A DNA stretch of 64,000 nt, from the NCBI GenBank assembly GCA_009929735.1, contig RZZU01000004.1, forward strand, positions 49,034-113,033. The letters run 5' to 3'. The translations under genes and the position numbers were made by a program. The notes under the pieces are model-generated. The model made no database searches, was not told where the DNA came from, and was given only the letters and a program-made list of their open reading frames with translations. Positions within the stretch are counted from its first letter, which is position 1, and every line of letters begins with the position of its first letter. Shown here in pieces: positions 1 through 7,270 of this stretch. The DNA is from Clostridia bacterium (GTDB lineage: Bacteria; Bacillota; Clostridia; Lachnospirales; Anaerotignaceae).

Positions 1-804
1 CAATTCCTCCCCAAAGGCACCTTTTGTTTGATTATCCTCAGGGGTTATAAAATTTTTCACAAAACTTCTGCGATGAATGGGGCAAATTCCATGCACACGA
101 ATTGCCGCAATATGCTCCGCAGATCCATACCCTTTATTGGAGGCAAAGCCATACGCTGGATACAATTCCGCATAGGTTTCCATAAGTCTGTCACGATATA
201 CCTTTGCAACGATACTTGCCGCACCGATGGAAAGGCTTTTTGCATCCCCTTTTATAATGCCCTTTTGAGGGATAAAAATTTCAGGAATCGTCACAGCATC
301 TGCCAAAATAAATCTTGGCACGGGGTTTAACTGGGCAATTGCCTGTCGCATCGCCTCGTAGTTTGCCTGTAAAATATTGATTTCATCGATTCTATCCCAT
401 GAAACCACGCCAATTCCATAAGAGATAGCCTTATCCAAAATTTCATCGTATAGCACTTCTCGCTTTTTTGCCGAAAGCTTTTTGGAATCATCTACGCCTT
501 CTATCATACAATTTTTCGGCAGTATCACAGCCGCTGCAACAACAGGTCCGGCCAATGGGCCACGCCCGACCTCATCCACGCCGGCAATCAAATCGTACCC
601 CTGTTCATAGCAGGCTTTTTCATATTCCAGCAGCTTTCCCAAGCGCATTTGCTCTTTCTCATAAGCGTTCTTCCTTTTCAAAGCGGATGCAACGGCATTT
701 TGCACGCCTTTTCGCTCATCCAAAGCGAATGCCTCGATTGCTTGGTTCAGCTCTTCCATGGCGCACTGTTGTAAATACTCTTTGATTTCCTTGATTGACT
801 GCAT
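1..804 (-). CDS. rnhB: Ribonuclease HII, partial at left edge, probable C-terminal YraN fusion
   Basis: RNase HII cleaves RNA in RNA-DNA hybrids and at single ribonucleotides in DNA. The reading frame was translated from ATG at 804 and stays open for 268 codons to the edge. GVDEVGRGPLAGP lies at residues 75-87, and the DEDD catalytic set reads as D77, E78, D169 (LADA) and D187 (KGDAKS). The usual family end, HRRSF, is at 244-248. About 75 residues precede the catalytic domain, as in several Firmicutes enzymes. The frame does not stop after HRRSF but continues into GAFGEEL, which resembles the N-terminus of YraN/UPF0102 nucleases, a family usually encoded next to rnhB. The ATG follows an AAAGGCGGGGG ribosome site. 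RNase HII identity is certain; the fusion is inferred because only its first residues are visible. Confidence 0.93.
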   Translation of the reverse strand, partial: MQSIKEIKEYLQQCAMEELNQAIEAFALDERKGVQNAVASALKRKNAYEKEQMRLGKLLEYEKACYEQGYDLIAGVDEVGRGPLAGPVVAAAVILPKNCMIEGVDDSKKLSAKKREVLYDEILDKAISYGIGVVSWDRIDEINILQANYEAMRQAIAQLNPVPRFILADAVTIPEIFIPQKGIIKGDAKSLSIGAASIVAKVYRDRLMETYAELYPAYGFASNKGYGSAEHIAAIRVHGICPIHRRSFVKNFITPEDNQTKGAFGEEL

Positions 805-828
805 GGTTCCCCCGCCTTTCTTTTATTC

Positions 829-837
829 ATTATATCA
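829..837 (-). promoter_or_regulatory. Extended -10 promoter for rnhB
   Basis: On the minus strand the sequence TGATATAAT (extended -10) lies about 25 bases before the rnhB start codon. No good -35 box is seen at the standard spacing, which extended -10 promoters can tolerate. Confidence 0.5.
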
Positions 838-951
838 TAAAACTGCAAAGAAGCGGTCAACCCTATGCGTAAAATTATTCATAAAATTATCTATGCCACA
901 AACAAGTAACAAAAAAATTGTTTCCATTGCTAAGGAATCGCTGCTTTAAGG

Positions 952-1097
952 GAGGGTGTACAGATAGTCAAGAAAATTTTTCAATTAGCAAGGAAAAAAA
1001 TGCAGTAATCGCAACGCTATTGCCAGGCTTTTTGACGCCATCCGATTGGAAAATTTACCAAGCATTTAAATGTGCACACGGAATGAATCAGCGTTTC
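952..1097 (+). repeat. Diverged direct repeat, copy 1
   Basis: This 146 bp block aligns without gaps to 3643-3788 in the same orientation, with about 28 mismatches counted by eye (roughly 81% identity). Both copies contain a nearly invariant centre (CGCTATTGC, then AGGCTTTTTGAC) and TTTACCAAGCA. One frame in each copy reads GFLTPS-W-IYQA, but in copy 1 the other long frame is broken by TAA. Substitutions are not concentrated at third codon positions in the frame I checked, so coding is not supported. The element class is not recognised. Confidence 0.75.
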
Positions 1098-1202
1098 CCT
1101 AACCATTTTTTTATTCATGATTAATATAACCGCGCTCTTCCCTCCGACCTTTATGCTGTCTTACTTGCATTTCTGCTTGTCAATTAATTGGCAATTTCAT
1201 GA

Positions 1203-1231
1203 TTGCACTAAGAAAAGAGGAATGCTATAAT
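1203..1231 (+). promoter_or_regulatory. Sigma-A-type promoter upstream of the MFS gene
   Basis: TTGCAC at 1203-1208 and a perfect TATAAT at 1226-1231 are separated by 17 bases. The predicted transcript would start near 1238, directly in front of the hairpin at 1242-1293, and would give a leader of about 230 bases before the MFS start codon. Confidence 0.65.
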
Positions 1232-1241
1232 GATTTTGCTG

Positions 1242-1299
1242 AGCAGCTAAAAGCGCGTAAGTCCGAGCAAGGATTTATGCGCTTTTTGCTGCTTTTTTA
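1242..1299 (+). terminator. Leader hairpin with T-tract, possible attenuator
   Basis: AGCAGCTAAAAGCGC at 1242-1256 pairs with the right arm at 1279-1293 with one mismatch, leaving a 22-base loop, and runs into a T-rich tail (TTTTTTAT). It lies within the first 60 bases of the predicted transcript, so it could end transcription early and act as an attenuator for the downstream transporter. It could instead make a very short RNA. Confidence 0.6.
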
Positions 1300-1470
1300 T
1301 TTGTCAGGGAAAAAATGTTTTTTTCAAAAAGCAGTCTTTTTCAGTTAATCAAGGGGATTTTCATTGCAACCTTCCGCAACATTTTTATTTCCTTGATTGA
1401 TGCAGCACTACCCTCGCCGTGATGGGCACAAATAAAATTCATCTATAACGAAAATAGGAGTGAGTAAACG

Positions 1471-2643
1471 ATGAAAGAAACAAGTACCGTTAAGCTTTGG
1501 TCGAAAAATTTTGTTTTCATTATTTTGATTAATTTTCTGGTCTTTTTAAATCATATAATGCTGGTGTCAACCTTCCCCTTCTACATTGCCAAATTAGGCG
1601 GAAGTGAAGCAGTTTCGGGTACAGCCGCCACCCTCTTTTCCCTTGTGGCAGTTATTTTCCGCCCTTTTATCGGATGGATGCTAGATAACGGCAAGCGTAA
1701 GGCCATTCTCATAATCGGTCTTTGTGGTATGGCGGTCACACCCATTGGTTACCTTATCTTTTCCGTGGTGTATATGGCTCTTGTTTGCAGAATGCTCCAT
1801 GGTGCATCCTTAGCGTACTTCAATACCTCAACGGCAACAATCGCTTCCGACATCATTCCCCAATCACGCTTTGCCGAAGGAATGGGATTTTTCGGTATAG
1901 CTACCGCACTGGCAACTGCCTGTGCCCCCGCTTTTGGCCTTGCAATCATGGACAAGATGGGTTTTGAAACATTGTTCCTTTGCGCAACAGGGTCTATTCT
2001 CATTGCATTTATTTTGCTGTTCCTTTTGAAAACTCCCGTTATAGAAACAGTAAAAAAGCCCTTTAGCTTAAAAGGCTTGGTTGATAAAAATGCACTTCCT
2101 GCTTCTGCGGTCACCGTTATTTTCATGCTAACTTTCGGTGCATTGGAAAATTTTCTTTCCAAATATGCCGCTGATCATGGGCTTCCCTCGGGTGGCATAT
2201 ACTTCGCAATCATGAGCGTTATGCTGTTTCTCACCCGTATTTCTGTAGGTAAGATCGCTGATAGGGAGGGGGAGGAAATATTTGTTTATACCTGTAATGC
2301 AAGTATGCTCTCCGCCCTTTTATTGCTATCCTTTACCCATACTACATTGTCCTTTGTTCTTTCAGCTGTTTTAGCCGGTTATGCCTTTGGCGGTCTTGAA
2401 CCTGCTCTTCAATCAATGGCGATACATATCGCTCCACCGGAAAAACGGGGCAGTGCAAATTCCACCTTCTTATGCGCATATGGCATCGGCTTAGGCGGTG
2501 GCGTTGCAGGCTGGCTGATTGCCGGTTCAGGGTACCATATTATGTGGTTCGCTCTGTCAATGGCAAATATTGTTTCTGTCGTTGTCTATCTCATTTTCGG
2601 GAGAAGTCACCCTTCTTCATTTCACTATAAGAAGCATACCTAA
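1471..2643 (+). CDS. Major facilitator superfamily transporter
   Basis: A 390-residue integral membrane protein with the alternating hydrophobic segments expected of a 12-helix MFS carrier. After TM2 it has a short basic cytoplasmic loop (GWMLDNGKRK, about 67-76) that matches the MFS signature loop, and related loops recur in the second half. The length is typical of small drug/sugar MFS exporters. ATG follows TAGGAGTGAG at good spacing. It stands alone and has a promoter and terminator-like hairpin about 230 bases upstream, which suggests inducible expression. Substrate cannot be told from sequence; a multidrug or metabolite exporter is the likeliest general role. Confidence 0.85.
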   Translation: MKETSTVKLWSKNFVFIILINFLVFLNHIMLVSTFPFYIAKLGGSEAVSGTAATLFSLVAVIFRPFIGWMLDNGKRKAILIIGLCGMAVTPIGYLIFSVVYMALVCRMLHGASLAYFNTSTATIASDIIPQSRFAEGMGFFGIATALATACAPAFGLAIMDKMGFETLFLCATGSILIAFILLFLLKTPVIETVKKPFSLKGLVDKNALPASAVTVIFMLTFGALENFLSKYAADHGLPSGGIYFAIMSVMLFLTRISVGKIADREGEEIFVYTCNASMLSALLLLSFTHTTLSFVLSAVLAGYAFGGLEPALQSMAIHIAPPEKRGSANSTFLCAYGIGLGGGVAGWLIAGSGYHIMWFALSMANIVSVVVYLIFGRSHPSSFHYKKHT

Positions 2644-3074
2644 GGCAATACAGCACCATTCTGCGTGCCCAGATGTTCAGTCAGGTTTTTCGTCAGACAG
2701 AACAAAAAACACAGCTGATACTGGATGTATTGGCCAGCATTATCGTACACACTGATGAAAAGATACAAACAGATGGGTGCGCAAAGCATACGCTGTAAAT
2801 TGCGTGGTGTTTCCTAAAATTAGAATATAGATCAAAAGTGAAAAAGGTGATTTAGAAAGGGAATGTCATCAAAATTTATTGTAATTGGATGAAAAAACAA
2901 TGCTGAATCAAGCAAAAATACTTTTCAGCAGGTTCAGCTTAGAGAGGTTTCAAACCTAGTATATATTCAACTATAACGAATTACTTTATACCACCCTTGC
3001 AACGGAATCAAGCTAAAAAAAATTGGTTCATTCTAAAATCACAGTGCTCCAGCATTTTATTCTCTTCGGCATTT
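2644..3074. other. Gap with possible coding remnant
   Basis: Between the MFS gene and the DUF1622 gene I see no intact gene. A plus-strand frame from about 2646 to 2798 reads like protein (FRQTEQKTQLILDVLASII within it) and ends in a stop, but has no ribosome site or start outside the MFS coding sequence. It may be the tail of a lost gene. A short GCTGAA/TTCAGC hairpin lies near 2911-2940. Nothing else stands out. Confidence 0.3.
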
Positions 3075-3386
3075 TTATGCTTCCTCGTTTTTAATTGACC
3101 AATATATCATAAACGCTAAAGCTCCTCGCAGTAAAATAATGCCACCTATGATTAGGAGTTCAGATAAATCGTGTACGATGACAGTACGTAAAATCTCGCC
3201 GCCAAGCTTAAATTCAAGTCCCATTGACATCCCCTTAGAAAGATTAAGACGAGTGTGGGGGTCATTGCGAATAAAGTTATATATACCCCTTACGCCAGCT
3301 ATGATAAGCACACCAACGCCAGCAAATTCAAATATTAAAATTGCCGCTTCTGTAAGCGTGAGCAGAAATTGACGTAATACCTCCAT
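3075..3386 (-). CDS. DUF1622 family small membrane protein
   Basis: A 103-residue protein with three hydrophobic segments (about 6-36, a middle amphipathic stretch, 72-97). The middle carries the DUF1622 hallmark, a polar stretch before GLEFKLGGEILRTV followed by LLIIGGIILLRGAL. The family is widespread and has no settled function. I chose the ATG at 3386 because GAGGAG sits eight bases before it; the in-frame ATG at 3404 lacks a ribosome site and would add six residues. It is a single gene facing away from its neighbours. Confidence 0.85.
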   Translation of the reverse strand: MEVLRQFLLTLTEAAILIFEFAGVGVLIIAGVRGIYNFIRNDPHTRLNLSKGMSMGLEFKLGGEILRTVIVHDLSELLIIGGIILLRGALAFMIYWSIKNEEA

Positions 3387-3642
3387 AGCTGCAGCTCCTC
3401 TCATAAAATTTTAGTATATTATATCACCTTTTCAGACAAAAATATACAATTTTAGTATAATATGTCCAATTTTTATTTTATTCAAAAAAATTTTCATGCT
3501 ATAACAGCTATCATGCTCTACGAAAGAGATCGTAACCAGAATAACGTAGATTATGTATTGTGCGGTAAGTTGAAATAAACATTGCTAATGGAGTCTAAGC
3601 TCAGTTGAATCAAAAAATTTCAAAGGAAGGGATTATTTAATG

Positions 3643-3788
3643 GAGGATGTGCAGATGATCATGGAAATTTTTCGATCGGCAAGAAAAAAAACGCAGCAAT
3701 CACAGCGCTATTGCGAGGCTTTTTGACCCCCTCCAAGTGGAACATTTACCAAGCAGTTGGATGTGCGCACGAAATGAATCTGTGTTTC
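3643..3788 (+). repeat. Diverged direct repeat, copy 2
   Basis: Partner of 952-1097, same orientation and same length. The two copies flank the MFS and DUF1622 genes, about 2.5 kb apart. No terminal inverted repeats or target-site duplications were found by eye at the block ends. Confidence 0.75.
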
Positions 3789-3960
3789 ACTAGTAAACAC
3801 TATGCCAAAATTATTTGCAATTTTTCTTATAACATTCAAGGGTTGCAATACCTTCCAAAAACGGGAAACTTCCGAAAGTTATTACCCCACCAAGTCAAGC
3901 ATACCAACAATTTCAACTAGCCTATGCAAATCAAACAATTTCCATATCAATAAAAATCAA

Positions 3961-3997
3961 CCCCCAAAACCACTGATTTTATCAGTAATTTCGGGGG
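3961..3997 (-). terminator. Intrinsic terminator after rnjA
   Basis: CCCCC at 3961-3965 pairs with GGGGG at 3993-3997, and ACTGAT with ATCAGT inside, leaving a three-base loop. The hairpin is flanked by T runs on both sides, so it can work in both directions; it lies just past the rnjA stop codon. Confidence 0.85.
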
Positions 3998-4002
3998 TTT
4001 TT

Positions 4003-5685
4003 TTATGCCTCCATGATGATAGGCAAAATCATAGGGCTTCTTTTTGTTTTCTGCCAAAGGAAATTTTTCAGCGTATCTTTTATGACACCCTTGATATAAT
4101 TCCAGCTTGTAATTTTCTTTTCTTCACATTCCAATAAAGCTTCCAGTACCACTTTTCTAGCTTCCTCCATAAGGTCCTCTGCAACTCGAACGTATACAAA
4201 GCCTCTTGAAATAATATCTGGGCCTGCAATAATCGTACCGTTTTCCCGATCCATACTAACAACAACTACCATCAGACCATCCTGAGATAAATGCTTTCTG
4301 TCTCGCAATACAATGTTTCCGACATCGCCTACACCAAGTCCATCTACCATAACCTGTCCAGAAGGTACAGTACCGTTGACCTTCGCTTCGGTTCGGGTTA
4401 TCTCCAGCACCTCGCCTAATTTCATGACAAAAATGTCCTTTTTATCTATGCCCATTGAAATTCCCAAATCTCTGTGGCTTGCAAGATGCATAAATTCACC
4501 ATGCACAGGCATGAAAAACTTTGGTTTTGTCAGTGCAAGCATCAGCTTTAATTCTTCCTGCCTCGCATGACCGGAAACATGGATTTCTTCCATATCACCA
4601 TAAATGACATTTGCACCCTTTTTCAGCAATTCATTAATTACACGGATTACGTTCTTTTCATTACCGGGAATTGCGGATGCACTGATAATGATTTTGTCCT
4701 CAGGCTTAATGCTCACCTGTTTATGCTCGTTCATTGAAATTCTGGAGAGCGCAGACATCGCTTCGCCCTGGCTGCCAGTTGTAATAATAACCAGCTGCTC
4801 ATCACGATAGTTTTTAATCTCACCAATGTCAATTAATGTGCGAGATGGTATCGTTAAATACTCTAATTCCGTAGCTGTTTTTACTGCATTCACCATGCTT
4901 CTGCCGATAATTGCAACCTTGCGCCCATACATAAACGCAGCATTCACTACCTGCTGTATACGGTGAATATTGGACGAGAACGTTGCGACCATAATACGGT
5001 TTTTTGGCGTGTCCTCAAAAATTTTCTCAAACACCTTACCCACGCTCTTTTCAGACATGGTAAAGCCTTTTCTTTCTGCATTGGTGCTGTCGCTCATTAA
5101 AAGGAGCACACCTTCTTTTCCCAATTCAGCAAAACGCTGAAGGTCAATAACATCCCCGTCAATGGGTGTATAATCCACCTTGAAATCTCCCGTATGCACA
5201 ACCGTTCCAATTGGCGTATGAATTGCTAATGCAACGGCGTCTGCAATAGAGTGATTTGTGTGAATAAATTCCACATTAAACAGCCCCAGCTTCACCTTTT
5301 CTCCGGGAACTACCGTGTGCAAAACGGTTTTGTCCAGCATTTTGTGTTCTCTTAGCTTGTTTTCCAACAGCCCCAATGTTAAACGTGTACCAAACACGGG
5401 TACATTCAGCTGTTTCAGAACATAGGGTAATGCACCTATATGATCCTCATGTCCATGGGTCAATACAATACCCCTTACTTTGTCTATGTTTTTGATCAGA
5501 TATGTTACATCGGGGATTACTAAGTCTATGCCCAGCATATCATCTTGTGGAAATGCCAACCCACAGTCAATGACCATAATATCATTTCCGTATTCCAAAA
5601 CAGTCAAGTTTTTCCCGATTTCATCTAACCCACCCAGTGCAGCAACCTTAAGTTTAGCCTTGGGTTTTGGTTTTCTTCCTGTCAA
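4003..5685 (-). CDS. rnjA: Ribonuclease J
   Basis: A 560-residue metallo-beta-lactamase/beta-CASP nuclease that degrades and matures RNA (5'-3' exonuclease and endonuclease activities are known in the family). The metal motif HGHEDHIGALPY is near residues 77-88, GDFKVD follows, then SDSTNAERKG of the beta-CASP region and SGHARQEEL and PVHGE near residues 360-395. I place the start at TTG (5685) because AAGGAGG lies eight bases before it and the length then fits the family. The longer frame to 5820 has no ribosome site. It lies downstream of ireB-ruvX-DUF1292 across an RNA-like region. Confidence 0.95.
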   Translation of the reverse strand: MTGRKPKPKAKLKVAALGGLDEIGKNLTVLEYGNDIMVIDCGLAFPQDDMLGIDLVIPDVTYLIKNIDKVRGIVLTHGHEDHIGALPYVLKQLNVPVFGTRLTLGLLENKLREHKMLDKTVLHTVVPGEKVKLGLFNVEFIHTNHSIADAVALAIHTPIGTVVHTGDFKVDYTPIDGDVIDLQRFAELGKEGVLLLMSDSTNAERKGFTMSEKSVGKVFEKIFEDTPKNRIMVATFSSNIHRIQQVVNAAFMYGRKVAIIGRSMVNAVKTATELEYLTIPSRTLIDIGEIKNYRDEQLVIITTGSQGEAMSALSRISMNEHKQVSIKPEDKIIISASAIPGNEKNVIRVINELLKKGANVIYGDMEEIHVSGHARQEELKLMLALTKPKFFMPVHGEFMHLASHRDLGISMGIDKKDIFVMKLGEVLEITRTEAKVNGTVPSGQVMVDGLGVGDVGNIVLRDRKHLSQDGLMVVVVSMDRENGTIIAGPDIISRGFVYVRVAEDLMEEARKVVLEALLECEEKKITSWNYIKGVIKDTLKNFLWQKTKRSPMILPIIMEA

Positions 5686-5820
5686 AAAACACACCTCCTT
5701 TTCATTTTGTTTTTTCCGTTTACTTATTCCAGTATTATGCCGTAAAAAAGCGCAGTTTAAACCGCAAAAACAAAACCCTGACAGATAAAATTCTTTTTTA
5801 TCTAAATTTTGGGTATACAT

Positions 5821-6104
5821 AAAAAGGGCAGGTCACCAACATCTTTGAAAGCATCTCTTCGCCCATGCTTTTTTTCTCAGAGGTTCTGCCAAATATTACG
5901 TATTCTGTTTTAGTCTTTTTTTCCGCACAGGATGATTCGGCTAGCCGCCGCTCATCTATCGTAAACGCACACTTAATATGCGTTTTTGATCAAAGTTAAG
6001 CTGTTTTGCAAATGAATCTTTACAAAACAACGGGTGCCTACAACACCCCCACTTTCAGCAGAAGCTTGTTCTCCCACTGAATTTTTGGGTATCGTACGCA
6101 TACC
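5821..6104 (-). ncRNA. Candidate structured RNA or long rnjA leader, family not recognised
   Basis: About 280 bases without a gene contain a chain of hairpins. Given as plus coordinates: 6088-6104 (GGTAT/ATACC), 6054-6081 (TTCAG/CTGAA), 6032-6048 (GGGTG/CACCC), 6002-6029 (11-base arms), 5963-5985 (AAACGCA/TGCGTTT), 5931-5956 (GATGA/TCATC enclosing CGGCTAGCCG), 5848-5871 (AAAGCAT/ATGCTTT) and an outer pair 5827-5831 with 5886-5890. Read on the minus strand it ends in TTTTT at 5821-5825, like a terminated RNA. It shows no single long rod, so a standard 6S RNA is not obvious; I could not match it to tmRNA, SRP RNA, RNase P RNA or a known riboswitch. It could also be a regulatory leader for rnjA. 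Confidence 0.5.
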
Positions 6105-6118
6105 TATTTATTAAAAAA

Positions 6119-6421
6119 TCAGTTGATCTCCACCTGATAATCTTCGCCCTTTTGAGAAAACAGCTCTGCCACACGGTCAAATTCCGCATCGTCCTCCACC
6201 ATTTCATAGGTTACATCATCTGTATTAATAGAGATTTCCTTTAAAATAAGTGCCTCTGTATCATCATCGTCCATGAGTTCTGTTTCCACTACCAATAAAT
6301 ATCGCTCGCCACCGCAAGCCACATTGTCAATAATCGAAAATTCAACCTCAGAACCATCTTCCGCTGTCATTGTCACTGTTTCAAACTCATATTCATTTAC
6401 TTCGTCAAAAATATCTGCCAT
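6119..6421 (-). CDS. DUF1292 (YrzB-like) protein
   Basis: A very acidic 100-residue protein with the DUF1292 pattern (EDGSEVEFSIIDN, then GERYLLVVE, and EDDAEFDRVAELF near the end). The function of the family is unknown, but it is nearly always encoded after ruvX and ireB in Firmicutes, as here. The ATG at 6421 is chosen because AAAGGAG lies ten bases before it; the longer frame starting at 6460 would overlap the ruvX end region and lacks a ribosome site. Confidence 0.88.
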   Translation of the reverse strand: MADIFDEVNEYEFETVTMTAEDGSEVEFSIIDNVACGGERYLLVVETELMDDDDTEALILKEISINTDDVTYEMVEDDAEFDRVAELFSQKGEDYQVEIN

Positions 6422-6460
6422 GATTCCTTTGCTCCTTTTACAATCCGCCTGCAACTGCAT

Positions 6461-6889
6461 TTATCCTCTGCTTCTGCTATCCAAATAGCCTTGAAGAATA
6501 TGCACAGCCGCCATCTTGTCAATCACACTTTTTCTTTTTTCGTGGCTCAATTCCGCCTCTCGCAAGGCACGTTCAGCAGCAATGGTACTAAAGCGTTCAT
6601 CCCAAAGCACAATTTCCGTTTTGGGAAAACGCCTTTCCAGCCGCTCAGCAAAAGCCTTTGTTTTGATACAACGTTCCCCCTCGGAATTATCCAAATTCTT
6701 CGGGTAACCCACCACAAAAATTTCGGGGTTATATTCCTGCACCAATTCCGACAAACGCTTTAAGCTTTTCTTATATTCGGCAGGGCTTTCTCTGCGAATG
6801 ATTTCTAACCCCTGCGCCGTCCACCCAAAGGGGTCGCTTACCGCAACACCAATGGTTTTATCGCCATAATCCAATCCTAAAATACGCAA
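6461..6889 (-). CDS. ruvX: RuvX/YqgF RNase H-fold nuclease
   Basis: A 142-residue RNase H-like protein of the YqgF family, described as a putative Holliday junction resolvase and also linked to 16S pre-rRNA processing. Motifs are LGLDYGDKTIGVAVSD at the N-terminus, VVGYPKNLDNSEG (about 59-71), DERFST (97-102) and DKMAAVHILQ near the C-terminus with the last acidic catalytic residue. It sits between ireB and the DUF1292 gene with short spacers, which indicates one transcript. Confidence 0.93.
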   Translation of the reverse strand: MRILGLDYGDKTIGVAVSDPFGWTAQGLEIIRRESPAEYKKSLKRLSELVQEYNPEIFVVGYPKNLDNSEGERCIKTKAFAERLERRFPKTEIVLWDERFSTIAAERALREAELSHEKRKSVIDKMAAVHILQGYLDSRSRG

Positions 6890-6904
6890 ATGCTTTCCTC
6901 TTTC

Positions 6905-7165
6905 TTATTCGTTTCTCTCTAAATAATCCTTTACCAATTCCTCCAGCAATTCATCCCGTTCCAATTTTCTGATCATAACACGAGCATTCATATAGCTGGT
7001 GATATAGGTAGGATCTCCGGATAAAATATATCCAACAATCTGATTTACAGGGTTATATCCTTTTTCCTTCAAAGCCGTACTAACAGCGATGAGGATCTTC
7101 TTAGCTTCGTTTTCGGGTTCTTTGTCTAATCTTCCAAAATATTGTGTTTCATTGATATTACTCAT
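6905..7165 (-). CDS. IreB family regulatory phosphoprotein (DUF965)
   Basis: An 86-residue protein matching IreB, known in Enterococcus as a substrate of the PASTA kinase IreK that affects cephalosporin resistance. Conserved stretches are [33 protein letters not shown] and [12 protein letters not shown]. First gene of the ireB-ruvX-DUF1292 transcript. GGGGAG lies eight bases before the ATG at 7165; a GTG at 7174 overlaps that ribosome site and is less likely. Confidence 0.92.
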   Translation of the reverse strand: MSNINETQYFGRLDKEPENEAKKILIAVSTALKEKGYNPVNQIVGYILSGDPTYITSYMNARVMIRKLERDELLEELVKDYLERNE

Positions 7166-7219
7166 ACTGCTCACTCCCCAACATACGATCCGTTCGCTCT
7201 TCTTCTATCATCTTATTCC

Positions 7220-7248
7220 ATCATAATATAAACCCAAGCGGATTGCAA
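7220..7248 (-). promoter_or_regulatory. Promoter of the ireB operon
   Basis: On the minus strand TTGCAA (7243-7248) and TATGAT (7220-7225) are 17 bases apart, about 55 bases before the ireB start codon. Confidence 0.65.
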
Positions 7249-7270
7249 CTATATTATCCTTACAGAATGA

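Larger units (their letters stand above)
3387..4002. other. AT-rich intergenic region holding repeat copy 2
   Basis: No convincing conserved gene. Besides the repeat at 3643-3788 and the terminator at 3961-3997, it holds one 28-codon frame (3640-3726, plus) that starts with ATG eight bases after AAAGGAAGGG and ends within the repeat. The same frame is interrupted by a stop in copy 1, so I do not call it a gene. Confidence 0.5.

Noticed and set aside
3640..3726. 28-codon small protein in repeat copy 2
   Set aside because: Good ribosome site, but the same frame is stopped in copy 1 and mismatches are not biased to third positions.
5686..5820. N-terminal extension of RNase J from ATG 5820
   Set aside because: The extra 45 codons lack a ribosome site and are not part of the family; AAGGAGG before TTG 5685 defines the start.
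5821..6104. 6S RNA (ssrS) assignment for the hairpin region
   Set aside because: 6S RNA should fold as one long rod with a central bubble and paired ends; here the ends are not complementary and the fold is a series of separate hairpins. Kept as unassigned.
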